NCBI RefSeq assembly: GCF_019649055.1
Contig: NW_026570326.1
Location: 1 to 64,000, forward strand
From: Paramacrobiotus metropolitanus
Taxonomy: Eukaryota > Tardigrada > Eutardigrada > Parachela > Macrobiotidae
Direction: 5' to 3'
DNA: 64,000 nt
In this document: piece after piece, positions 44,294 to 55,868 of the stretch
How positions within the stretch are numbered: position 1 is the first letter of the stretch
Layout: each line of letters begins with the position of its first letter
Program-made: the position numbers and the translations under genes
The notes under the pieces: generated by a model
Told to the model about the DNA's origin: nothing
Seen by the model: only the letters and a program-made list of their open reading frames with translations
Database searches by the model: none

Positions 44294-46410
44294 TCACTTT
44301 TTACCCATTCTGAAAGATTTTTTAATTTTAGTCGGAGTATTTGTCACATCGCTAAGTCCGCTACGAGTGTTTCTTTTTCGCTTATTTTTCTGCAGCAATT
44401 TTTCTGCTTCCCGTTGCTCGAGCGCTGCGATTACTTTACTGTCCGTCGCAATAAGCCCTGCTTCGGCGCGCAGACGAGAATCTTTAAGTTTTCTCTTTTT
44501 CTGAGGATGAGCGCTCATGAAATTATGGTGCCAATCTGCAGCCACTTTGTCAGCTGCAACCGATGGAAGAAAACCTTCTGCTTTAGAGATTGTGAACGCC
44601 ACAATCTCTTCTATCTGTCCTTCAGTCAAAAGTGGAATTTTTCGAAGATTTGTGCGTATAACTTCCAGCTCGCTCACGTATACGGTGGCAACAGAAATGG
44701 GAACGTCTGATAGAAATTGGCTTGGAACAGGCTCTACGTAAGCTCGGCAGACCGCATCCGGGTTGAACGGATAGATTCCGGAAGAAGCAAACCCTGAAAT
44801 AATATTGGCGGCCATGTTAAATTCATCCCATTTTTTCACAAGGTGACGAGCGAAGTTTTGTTTGTTAACCTACGATCAAATTTAATTTTTGGATTAATTT
44901 ATCAGATTTATTTATTAATTAAAATTAGCATAAAAAATGAAAATACCTCTTCTTCAGCGATAAGGGTCATCAGTCGCAAATAATCCCGCCAATATTTTTT
45001 AACAGGGCCGTACACCTTCAGATCCATGGGTTGCAACTTCCCGGTCTGACCAGACGGCAGTATGACAACGGTAATATCTTTGTCAGACTTCATGCACTCC
45101 GATAAAAACTCCAGATTGAACATATGAGAGCTGTGCCCATCGAGAAAAATAACATTCTGAAAAAATACACAATATTATTATTTTTCAACATTAATTTTTT
45201 AATAAAATGAAAGAAATTTATGACAAATAATTTTTTAAATTTTTTTAATAGAGTAAAAGAAAACACGCACTTTTGCTGCCGTCATTTTGGGGATGACTTC
45301 TTCTCTGATATATGAAGTGAAAGTTGAATTATCCATCACGCCTGACGAGTTAAAGCCAATATGACATCTGTCGTCTGTGCCGTCAAAACGAGAAGCAAGG
45401 AAAACTTTGCCGTCAAATAAAATTAATGGTCGCAGAATTTCTCCAGCCGCATTGCCGCCCGCCAACACCGTGATTAGTTCGCGGTCGTTACCGTCATAGT
45501 ACGAAAGGACCTCCTTTACCCCCCGCTTGGCGTATACCGTCGTCACTTTTTCCGCTACCTGGAACGCTGACTCGTCAAAATTCCAGATTCCTGCAGGATC
45601 AAGCAGCAGGCCCTCGGTATTAAGCTCACTCAATCGTTGTATCCAACCCTCCCGATTCTCCACGGTCCACTCTTTAGCCTTTTTTCGGGAAACGCTGTGT
45701 GAAATTCGCTGAGCAATTTTCGGGTGCCTTTTAAGAAATTCGCGATGCCAGTATGACGAAAACATCTTTCGATTTTTGGGCACATCTGTACAAGGTAAAA
45801 TTTTTGTAAGTAAAAGAAAAACCAGTAACGTACAAATATTCTCACACTAACGTCACTGAATATTCCGTCAGAAACGGACGCATTCAATTTAAAAATTAAC
45901 CAATATAAATAAATGCGATAACAGTCAATAATTTAATTTAATTTTACAGGAATAATTTTAAATCTCATTTTAGTTACCTTTATATTTGGTCAGTAACGGC
46001 ACAATCCGCTTTAAAAATCTTTTATCCAGAGGGATGCCGTTCTCCGCACATTTCAGCAGCAGATTTTCGATGTAGTTTTCTTCGGCTTCCGAAAATTTTC
46101 TCATATGTGCGCCTTTCTTTTCCGTACGCACGCCCTTCAGTTTATTCCAGAACGAAGAGTAAGGAACCTTGTACTTTTTCGCTGCAGCGTACTGTGACAG
46201 GTTCCCCGTTCTACAAGCCTTCAGCGCCAAGGCCATACGATCATCGTACGCTGCTGGTAAAGGCACGTCGCTGGCAGGTTCCTCCACACAATTCTCACTC
46301 AACGGTAGGCCCGAAACAACGCTGATACTCGCGCAAGAAATCTCCATCGCAGGTGCAGAAAACAAACTGGCAGGTAGCCGTACGTCGGTGATATTCTCAT
46401 CGTAGTACAT
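44294..46410 (-). CDS. pogo/Tigger-type DDE transposase, intact, four exons
   Basis: Exons 45978-46410, 45271-45785, 44947-45156 and 44294-44869. All junctions are GT-AG with phases 1, 0, 0 and give 577 aa without a stop. Residues about 50-85 are a psq-type helix-turn-helix (LALKACRTGNLSQYAAAKKY) for binding the element ends, followed by a CENP-B-like DNA-binding region. The DDE domain has its first Asp in GIWNFDESAF, the second in VIFLDGHSSH and the third in LQPMDLKVYGPVKKYW, with about 38 residues between the last two by my count. GFASSGIYPFNPDAV, typical of this family, follows the catalytic core. A basic tail (KKRKLKDSRL, NKRKRNTRSG) is likely a nuclear signal. The transposase is spliced, so it would be made only in eukaryotic nuclei. 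A domesticated gene is unlikely because the TIRs are intact. Confidence 0.88.
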
Positions 46411-46679
46411 CTTGCCAGATGAATCTTATTAATTATTTAGATGGTAATTTTATAACATTATTATCAAGAGCTTGGTTAATTAATGTCAGTCACTGGTTAC
46501 TGAAAATTTTGCGGAGAACCAATTATAAACAAAGTTAGAAAACCAAAACAAAACTCGCATTTAAATTTTAATGCGAGTGTGCGTTACAGTAAATAGCAGG
46601 CCGTGTTCAGCTAACGGCTGCGTGACGGCGCGCGGCTACCGCCAGCCTAAGGTGGCTGACAGTGTTGCACAGCACGCAA

Positions 46680-46739
46680 ATGGTTATCAGATTCTCTCGC
46701 TAGTTTTGTTGTCTATCACATGTACTAAGCTCGTCCTCG
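46680..46739 (-). repeat. Right terminal inverted repeat
   Basis: 60 bp, the reverse complement of the left arm with a single mismatch; followed by TA at 46740. Confidence 0.92.
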
Positions 46740-46884
46740 TACAGCAGTTTAACCCACCAAAGTCAGCTACCTGAAGGAGTGCGAATAGCGATTTGAAAAT
46801 TGGTGTTTCGTAACGAAATAATTTGATTAAGGAAAATTAATTTTTTGGGAATTTTCGTGACCATAGGTCAAGCACGGCGATAGC

Positions 46885-48317
46885 CTGCCAAACTGACAGG
46901 GATGGGCATCCTGTCATTTGGCAGGTAACACGGCGAAATTTCTAGAAAATTACAGAAAGATGGCACTGCGGAGAACAACCACTTAAACGAAAGGTTTAGA
47001 AAATTCCTACAGTTCTCAAACTTTAGAATGGTCATCAAGATGACCAGTGGTCAGCAATACCAAAAAATGTTAATAAATGCATTTCTGAGCGGCAACTTGT
47101 TAAAAAAGATACGATGTGCACTTTGCTTAAATAAAGAAACGTACAAAATTATCCTGAGTCAGACAAGAGCGGCAATTTGCATCCTTTCCAGTGAATGTAC
47201 GGTGTTTGTCTCCGAAGCCCGTGCTTAACTGCGTGTTAAGAACAGTGTTGCCCCCCTTCGGTGTTCCCGCTTCCGTTTATTCGTGGACTTTTTGTGGACT
47301 TATCAGTGCGTAAATGGTACACTACTAACACTCTAAGCAGCCTACAGTCTGTATAAGCAGTCTTTGAGCCGAACACCCAAGCGACAACCCGCACAGTACT
47401 ACCAACAGTGTGCGGTTTACGGCGCACTGGTACTTTATAATTTATTTCCACCTGGTCATTTCCGCTAGAGCTCGGCAACTCTCTAAAGGTGACACAGCGG
47501 CTGAACGCAGCAACCATATGCAATTTGTGAGAAGCTGTATAACTACGTTTTTACATAAATCACGTTCACAATAATTCAAATGGTACCGTTCCGCCATATG
47601 CCGGACAGGCCCGGACTAGATATAATAAGTATATCATTGTTTTCAGAATGTACATTAGGGAAACGTCTCCAAAATTTCGTTGCCGAAATACGAAAACACT
47701 TATCTCTCAGTAATTAACGTTCGTTTTTACAGTTTACACTTTATTATTGTATAATTGTACAAGTTTTATCATACAAAAAAGTGAATTTTCCAGCATTTTT
47801 TTGATTTGCTGACCACTGGTCATCTGAATGACCATCAGAACACTAGAGTTGGTACTACTCTTTTTTCTTGATTTATTGAATCTAAGCTTGGTTTTTCATT
47901 ATGTTTCCAAGATTTGATATGGAATTTATGAGATTTATTGTTAAAGTTGCACCATGCCCATCCCTGTCAAACGTGGCAGGAAATTTTCGAATGACCATCT
48001 TTGTCCACTGTCCAGCTATTTTTTGGGCCATGCAATGCTTTTGCAATGTGTGCCACAGGGTGGGTTTCAGTGAATTATATGTGAATTATCGGGTGCTGGG
48101 GAGGCCGTATGTACAGCCAAGACCTCCGCGAACCCCAAAGGTGTCATTTTGGTATTCTTTGGTCACTTGCTGTGTGGCCACAAAAACGTTGAATTCGATG
48201 GCCAAATTTTTAAAATGACCAGAAACATTCCTACTCTAGAATAGAATCACTAATAACGAGTTTACTGCATTGTGGGCCGCTACAGGAATTAAGTCCGCCA
48301 CCCTGCCATTTGACAGG
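46885..48317. mobile_element. Foldback-like non-coding element
   Basis: A hairpin at 46885-46924 (CTGCCAAACTGACAGG / CCTGTCATTTGGCAG) recurs as single arms at about 47963-47980 and 48303-48317. A second inverted pair lies inside: 47012-47056 and 47806-47850 share TTGCTGACCACTGGTCATC and following bases in opposite orientation. No coding frame is convincing. The nested inverted repeats suggest a MITE or foldback transposon, possibly two nested ones. Outer boundaries are approximate. Confidence 0.5.
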
Positions 48318-48682
48318 GATGGTCGGGAACGGGTTAACCAAGAAAGCGTCTGCAAGCATTAGCATGTAATACAATAGGAACGCCAAGCGATCACAAAATT
48401 TATGTCTGCCAAGCTATAAGCGAATTGCCGGAGATGAAATTAGAAAACGACCATACAACAAGCTGCTGCGGACAACCTCATACGCGAGTCTGCAAACTCA
48501 TAAAATGCTCCGAAGATAGGCCAAATTTGTAGACAACGATAAAAGTGGAACTATACGGAATTATTGACTATGCTGTTGTCGCATAATGACCCATACTGAT
48601 GTCCCGAAATTAAAAAAAGTATGCACATAGCTAACGAGAATTAAAATATTAACGGCGACGTGGCCGACGAAGCGAGCAGTAT

Positions 48683-49959
48683 CTACTCCCGTTTGCTGTG
48701 GTCCTTTATCGGCCACGCGGTAAAATCAGCCAGCTTTTTCAACTCTTCATAGGTGCGTGATTCGGGGGAATTCTTCCTGTGCGCGTTGAGGACCGTTACT
48801 GTCATCAGATCCGTTATTCCGTTCGCGATGTAGTTGACGTCTCTATCTGCATTCCACAAACGGCCCGCTTCTAAACTGATCCGCTCAAAGTCAGGTACAA
48901 ATTCGGCCAGCAGCGCCTCCATTTTACTCATTACGAACGAGTATTTGTTCGGAGGACTTCGGTAGTTGAGGAAGTTTCTGTAGATTGCAAACATAATAAT
49001 TTAGTGCCAGGCTGCCAGAAGATCTTACCACCGAAAGTACTGTCAGAACGTTATTTTTAAATTCGCAATGCCACCAGATCAGCGTACTCATTATCAGCAT
49101 CTTACCGGGGACGCTCTACTATACGATTCACCAACTCTCTCAGCGACATCCGGTCCAAATTCAGCAGAATGAACACTGCCTGATAACGAGTATCGCCAAC
49201 TGGGTTCTGGGCAAATTTAGCCCCTTTGATGACATTGGTGTCCATTTCCCGAATTTTTCGCTCTATCGATGTCAGATCTGAAACAGCAAATTCCAGAAAA
49301 TCGCCACAGCAGAAATTATCTGTAACCGAAGACGCGAACCGGCGCACTATTTCACCTACTTCGTACAGTACTTAATAATCCTAATGGAATTACTGGATTT
49401 TACTGAAATCGACCGCGCAAGTTAGACTACAGAGTGAGTGTACGTAAAACAGCACACGCGCAGCGTATGTATGCCCATGCGTTTTGCACAAGTTGATTTC
49501 GCATTTTCTGCATGGACGGTTGGCTCCATCTTCACGGACACCTGGCTGAGTTGGCTCCATTCATGGCACATGTAGTCGGAGCTGTTCCTACAAATGGTAA
49601 TAGGGTAAAGATGACCTGCCGTTAAATTCCGCAGTCAGTGCAGGGGAATCGAGACGCAACGGTGAAGGAAACATGCAAAACAGGCAAAAAAGAGATGGCT
49701 TAATCAAATAGTGAGGTCTTAATGTATCCGCAGTTTATATAGCAAGTTTGGACGAATTCTACGGAATAGTGCCAGTCACAGACGTACCGATTCCGATTGT
49801 GACGCTTTCCCGGTTGAACACTTTCCAGTTACGGCGTTTACTTTTTTCCTGCCACCTTCTCTGAACGGTTTCCACAGCTGCTTGAATTCCGGTCGGTAAG
49901 GCTTCTCGCAAGATCGCTTGAACGGCGGTGTTATCCGGCTCATTATCCATGCGCAACAT
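48683..49959 (-). CDS. Unknown protein gene, last three exons
   Basis: Exons 49788-49959, 49106-49277 and 48683-48977 join with GT-AG sites (donors TCG|GTACGT and CCCG|GTAAGA; acceptors GTTTCAG and ATCTACAG) and agreeing phases 1 and 2, giving 212 codons from the ATG at 49959. The product is mostly helical and hydrophilic: TVQRRWQEKSKRRNWKVF, IREMDTNVIKGAKFAQNP, ILLNLDRMSLRELVNRIV, and a C-terminal IANGITDLMTVTVLN segment. No signal peptide, membrane helix or known motif. Coding sequence seems to continue upstream to 50437, but across frame breaks, so this ATG may be internal. Confidence 0.5.
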
Positions 49960-50437
49960 GAGGAGCTCAAGTACTTAAATCCACAACTTCAATCGCATAG
50001 ACGCGGAATTTCCGGAACACATGGTTCCTGTCAGCCGACGCAGTGGACCAAGGATCTTCTTGCACATTGTACAGCGCTGCCAATTTTTCCTGATGGGGCC
50101 GTAGCTGTCGACCAAGGGAGGGTACTTCGAGCACAATACGTGATCATCGTCGGCCGCCGTGTTTTACCTCCGGTCAGCGAATGGGCTGCTGCAACAATAA
50201 GAAACATAAATTAACATTCTCCTGCGCAATCAACCAAACAATTTGAAAATAAACACTGTCAGTGCGCGCGGAAACGAACATCTTACCGCTAATCAGATTA
50301 GGTCCTTCGCACCAAACAGTCGACCTTAGTGTAGTGCCAAAGAAATTCCACTGCAACTGCGCTGTTGATTGCATTCTCTCATTCCGATGAAACGGTCCGT
50401 ACAGAAAACGCGAAAACAAATTGGCGGAGGAACTCAT
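49960..50437 (-). pseudogene. Frame-broken 5' part of the unknown gene
   Basis: A first exon from the ATG at 50437 ends at 50287 with a good donor (AGCG|GTAAGA). After an acceptor (TTGTTGCAG) the next exon looks protein-like but changes frame about three times in 200 bp. Readable pieces are VLCSKYPPLVDSYGP, then EKLAALYNVQEDPWSTASAD, then FRKFRVYAIEVVDL, then ELLMLRMDNEP, each in a different frame. One shift falls at a GGGG run near 50096. Either the gene is decaying or the assembly has indels here. Confidence 0.4.
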
Positions 50438-52430
50438 GGTAGATGCTGATGCCTTCTGGACGACTACAAGCTGAACCTAACCTAGCCTAGCCATACAATT
50501 CTACATTCCGTTAAGCAGTGCTTTCGGTACCACAATCTTCCATGTCAGTGATGTCAATGAAGTCGATAACCCAGTTTGCATTACGGCCGCAGCAACAACC
50601 ACAAAAACCAACAAAACCGCATTACTCTATTCAAATCGTCCTCCATTGTTCTCTGCTTAACATCCGTAACAAGTATAACGCAGGCTTTTTGGTCAATGAA
50701 CATGGTACCGGGTGGTACCGCTGGCTGAGTTGCTCCCGTCCGCCGGGTGCTGCTCAGAAGACTCCCCATTTTTCCCTTCACAATTTTTCCAGTCAAGTTT
50801 GAAGGTAGGAAGTGTTCAGGAACTAGAATTCTGTAGTATTCACTTAAACCAGAGAGAAAAAGCCGGTAATATACTGAAAGGAATCTAACTGCTTCACAGA
50901 AAAACCTAGGGTAATCAAAACACGGTACAAGAATGTTTTCTGCACGAAGAATCAGTAACTGACTACTGAAATAACTGCGACTCCAAGTACGCAAGTATTA
51001 GTACGTACCATTTTGGTACGCAAAGTATTGGTACGTACTATTTTGGCCGTTGCCAAATGCGCACCGTTCAGAGTTCCTTGGTGCATTTTACGCTGCCCAA
51101 AACACTATCAGTAATTTTAGCTAATTGTTTAAGGCTTTGCCCATAAAGGCTTTTGCAGAATTTTCATAACTCTAGCAGAAGTAGTACGACTCGTACGTAC
51201 ACGATGAACAAAAGTGTAGCGCTGCAGCTCTGCGCAGTTGTTGTACAGCTCCAGATCAACAAAAGATTACGCCGGCACCCGGCATGACTGGATGATTTCG
51301 TCAAAACATGTGCGCTGTTGACTTTCCTCAGCAAATACAAGAGAAACGTTATCCTCCATCGTAAATTTCGTTGTCCCACAGTGTTTAGCATATTAGGAGA
51401 GCGGTTCGGCTTGTTCTGGTAGGTGTTTTCTTAAGCGAGGGCGGGGCAGCTCATTTGTCATACGGCCTGCATCCAGCCACCAGGTCCACCGCCAGATGCT
51501 GTCGTTTGGTTGCGTGATGGTCTCCTGTATTGCAAGTTTTTTTATTACTGCTGCTGTAGCTGCACGTGTTCCAGTGCGCTACGAATTCTAATACTGTTAC
51601 ATTTTGTGCTTCACTGGGACTGCATAAAAAAATCGAGATTTTAAAACTTTGATTAGATGCCTAATGATACTTTAAGCAGGTTGCATAAACTGTAAAACAA
51701 AAACCTGTATTACTTTATAATATATTATTAAATAAATAACAGCAGAATTCCCCATGAACAGTTTCATGTATCGCTGTCATACATTAACGTGACACGATTA
51801 AAGACGATCCTGGTCGCTAACTATCGGACAGCTTAGTAATACCTGCAGCGATAGCGCGAGCTTTTTCCGGCCCGACAAATCGGACACGATGCACAGAGCT
51901 GCTCTGACCAGAAATTCCGAGTGCCGCGGCAAAGATCCGCTGCTCTGAGGGTGCCGCGGCAAAGATCCTGTGGAAATTCTGGTTCTGGAGACAGCCAGCA
52001 AAGCGCGGATCTGACTGCCCGCATGAATGTCAGTTAAAGGACACGACTGTAATTACACACGACGTACTGGATGTATGGGACACGGAGCCGGTTGTCAGTG
52101 CCCAGTGGTGTAATAAAGACAGCGATACACTGCCCCGTGCGATCGACTTCGCACCGTCGCGGTACCATACGGACCTGGTCCGAACGGCCAGTGCTTCAGC
52201 TGAGGAGAATTTGCTAAAAGTACCGTATGCTGGATGGGATGCTTCGATTTATGTCAATCGAAAAAAACAGATGCGTGCGTCAACCGGCTAAATTACCAGC
52301 TGAGTCCCGGTGGCTAGCTAGTTTCCGTGGTGGGTCTGTTTCTCATGGATGGCCGTTTCGGTTACACCAATCATCCCGATTAGCATCTCAAGTGGTGCAT
52401 TTACGTAAAACAAACCTGCTGCGTTATGAC
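50438..52430. other. No supported gene
   Basis: Contains a short direct duplication (GTGCCGCGGCAAAGATCC near 51920 and 51950) and a GTACGTACCATTTTGG / GTACGTACTATTTTGG pair near 51002 and 51030. No exon chain found. Confidence 0.35.
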
Positions 52431-52512
52431 TTTCTAAACACTTTCTAGAATTGTTGCAGCAACATTTTTAGAAAGTGTTTAGAAAACGTAAACGAACAAA
52501 TGTTCGTTTACG
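52431..52512. repeat. Two adjacent strong hairpins
   Basis: Hairpin 1: TTTCTAAACACTTTCTA (52431-52447) pairs perfectly with 52469-52485, with a GTTGC/GCAAC stem inside its loop. Hairpin 2: CGTAAACGAACA-AA-TGTTCGTTTACG (52487-52512). They are separated by one base. No gene is adjacent. Confidence 0.85.
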
Positions 52513-55008
52513 CTTTCACACTGCGCGTTACATGTTGTTCCCTGTGCAGAAACGCAGGAACAAAAGTTTAACAACGCTCTAGAGAATATTAAAAACTCGT
52601 GAGTATGCCCTGTAGAAGGAATTGATGCTTCCGGTGGGAGTGTCTTTTGTCCAGTTGGGCGCTGTACCGTAGATAAGCGCGGTCTGCGTTTATGGAAAGA
52701 TATTGATGTCGCAAAGACTGATTGCCGTGATCGTCGTTGACGATCGCGGCTTCGTATACCGATAGAAGTGTACTGGCTTCTATTGCTCGGCCGCCATCAA
52801 AAACGCTTGGGTTTCCGGCACGCAGCACTTTTTATTAGTCTTCTACAAATTTTCGAAGATGTACATGAAGAACTCGGTGGCCGTGATGAGCATATGTAAT
52901 ACCTGCCGAAAATCAGTCCAGATCCGATTAAAGGCGTTGCGACGGGTGGCTGGCCGGGGCCCGGCCTTGTCCAGCTATCCCTCAGCATCCATGGGACCAA
53001 GCGAAGATTAGGTTGGACCAGTAGGCAGCGACTCTCGTCTATGAGATTCTGTGATACTACGCGATGGTCTGCCGTGTAATGTCCTCTGCAGCAACGTCTC
53101 GTTGTACACTCCATAGTGAAGCACCGGGCAAGGGGGATTCCAAATAGCCATCGCACCCAATGTATTAATATTAACTCCAGCTTCGTGCATCGAACCATGT
53201 GACGATTTCGGGCGCACACTGTGGAATGCACCGAAGGCGGCGCTGTCTGCCCGGGTACGGACAACCTACGTAGCTGTCATAGCTATGCACTGGGACAACT
53301 GACCAGTTCGTGAGAAACTGAGCATTAGAATGCTAAATAGTTATGTGGCATGTGCAATACATCGAAGGTATATTGTCGCGGAACTTCGTGTAAATACAAT
53401 ATACCACAAAAATGTAGCTGCTTCGTTTTAGTGCGTAAAAGAAGCGCTTTTCTGTTTGGACCCGGCGTTAACGATTCACCGGTCTGTTCCTGTTGCGCAA
53501 TGTTGTTGGTCTTATTTTTAAACATTGAAACTCAGTTTTGCTGGTCGATGTCGAAGTGCGCGAAGGTGAAGGGTACCGTGGATGTGGACGAAGTTGGTGC
53601 TTTCCTTGAATTTTGTTCTTGGATAATCCAAATTATTTGGGTCGGCCTACTTTACCGCCCGCCCTTTGCCTCTGCCTTTCACTTTGCCCTTTTCAACTTT
53701 ACCTTTACCCGCCCTTTGCCTTTGCCGAGGTGGAGACGTAACTCGGACGAGTTATTTTTGACATCCGGCGCGTCTAATATTGGCACTTGCATTGGGTGGA
53801 AGCTTCGTGATGCGGAAAGGTTCTAACTCTGTATTCTTGTGCCCAAACTGTTGGTTGTGCAATATCACAGTAATTCATTATGTAAAAGCAGCAAATTAAG
53901 ACATTATTTAATGTTTTTCATTGTTTTTAGGAACGAACTTGTATAGCTTTGCACACAGTGACATTTTCAGGTATTGACACTTTTTAGACATTATTTTCGT
54001 TGCATATTAACGAGTTAAGTTCATTATTAAACTGCATGCTTTCCGTTTTGATGGACCCGGCAAAGAATTATCAGAAGGTGCCGCTTCAGCGTGCCTGTAA
54101 GTGGCATCATGTTCATCCAAACGCAAACGCTTTCGTTTCGAGAAAACCTCCAGCGTATAGTCCCAGTCTCTTCCGTCGCGCTTTGTGTGCCCCGTCCCGC
54201 GATATTTCGCTCTTGCGAATCCTGGCTATTTCCCCACCGTCAGGAGATACACTAGCTCGCTGCGTTGAGTTCACCCGCCGAATAACAGAGTGTACCACAC
54301 GAGTTTTTACTGCAACGGCAACAAACATGTCGGCACGTACAAGCAAATAAAAGAAACCGATGCAAACAGATTATGCTAGTATGCTTCGATTAGATATTCT
54401 GGTTTGCCTGTTCTGCAGCATATTGATATACGGACGATTTTGTACGTAGTGCTTCTGCCGGAAATGCGACCCATATGTGAAGTCTCTGTGTTTCCAATCG
54501 GCTCCCGAGAGATCACTTTAAGTGGCCAATAAATCATGATAACCTCGCATCCGATGTCCAGTTAACACCGACATGAGCAAATCATGGCGAAGATGCCGAA
54601 GGATTTCGGTATATTCGTTCGGATCGTAGAAGGTTTTGGTGGAAGATGGAGCATTAAGTGCGGTTCGAAACATACGATTAAACTAGGGAGAAAAAGATCT
54701 GGTCAAAGGAACCAACCCATCGGTGTGTTGTCCGTCTGTGAATACTGGAGCAATCCGGTTCTGGAAAGTGCTACCGAAGCACGACAGAATCGGGCTGTTT
54801 TAATGCTCTGTACAATGCGGCTGGCTACCGCTGTTTTTTTTCTGCACATTCAGCTGACACTTAAAGATATCAAGGATTTCTTTGTTTACAGTAACCCAAG
54901 TAGGAAAAGCGAATATCTTTGTTTGCAAAAGAACTGGAAACAAAACTCAGTGGGCTGCATAAACATTTCAGCCAACACGCCGCTGGGTCATGCATGCCGA
55001 TTAACTGC
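52513..55008. other. ORF traces only
   Basis: Minus-strand pieces at about 52589-53264 (for example YGVYNETLLQRTLHGRPSRS) look partly protein-like but change frame and have no family I can name. A pyrimidine-rich CGCCCTTTGCCT tandem lies at about 53655-53730. Plus-strand frames at 54000-54350 and 54584-55036 have no support beyond length. Confidence 0.3.
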
Positions 55009-55868
55009 TTACACTTTTGACCAATATTCAGCCTGAACTTCCATGAGAAAGTGCAGGGCCATGCGCGACAGTTTCTCCATCTGCAGATCGTTCAGGCCGT
55101 CGACGCACCATCTCTTCCCGCGATAATGCGATGCCGGACGCGGATCACTGGACTGCACGGCACACAGTATCTGCAAGGAACCAGCTACAGTTTCAGCGAC
55201 TGCTTATCAGTTTGCCATTAAGAAAACGATGCCACAAACCTTTCACCTTTCTTACCTTACACACGACCGTTTTGGCATTCATCTGAGCTGTTCCTAACGG
55301 ATTGACAAGTCGTGCCAACCACTGCGTCAGCGGTGACACATCTTCCGCACGTGAAACTGACAGCGTCCCCTCCAGCGCGCTCCACAGTGTGCAAGCGAAA
55401 TCGCCACCCAGTCTGATGGACGCTGCAGGTATTGCTAGCAATAAAGAGGTCTCATATGAATCATCATCAATGTAACGAGAAATCGGGCTGTGCAGTTCGT
55501 CAAGCGAAGAACATCACACGGCAGATCGCCAAATAATTCAGCAAAATCCTGCAGGCGTGAGTAACCGCCTGGCGGGGAGTACTTGGCCTTCTGTCGGTCA
55601 GATTCATGCTGCACGCACACGTTCCATTGCATATGGTCCAGAGCGTAGTTGATCATCAACTGCAACTGGCAGCCGTTCCGGTGGAAGGTGCTCAGTCGGA
55701 TTCTCGGGCGATGCTCAGCGACGTGAAGGATCATGTCCGGCACTTTCAGCATGTCATCCAACGAGGGATACCAGCGATTACCGGCCACTATAACTCGTTT
55801 CGTGCCAGGACAAAGGCGCTTGTAGATAGCGGCCAAGTCAAAGTAGCAGTCGTTTAATACTTGTTATT

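Larger units (their letters stand above)
44080..46739 (-). mobile_element. Complete pogo/Tigger-like DNA transposon
   Basis: A 2660-bp element bounded by 60-bp terminal inverted repeats (44080-44139 and 46680-46739) that differ at one position. TA dinucleotides flank both outer ends (44078-44079 and 46740-46741), matching the TA target duplication of Tc1/mariner-pogo elements. The TIR starts CGAGGACGAGC. Inside is one intact spliced transposase gene on the minus strand. Near-identical TIRs, a clean TA duplication and an unbroken gene point to recent movement and possible present activity. Confidence 0.92.

Noticed and set aside
54584-55036. Plus-strand 150-codon ORF overlapping the last F-box gene 3 exon
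   Set aside because: It runs antisense into a conserved exon and resembles nothing known; length alone is not enough.
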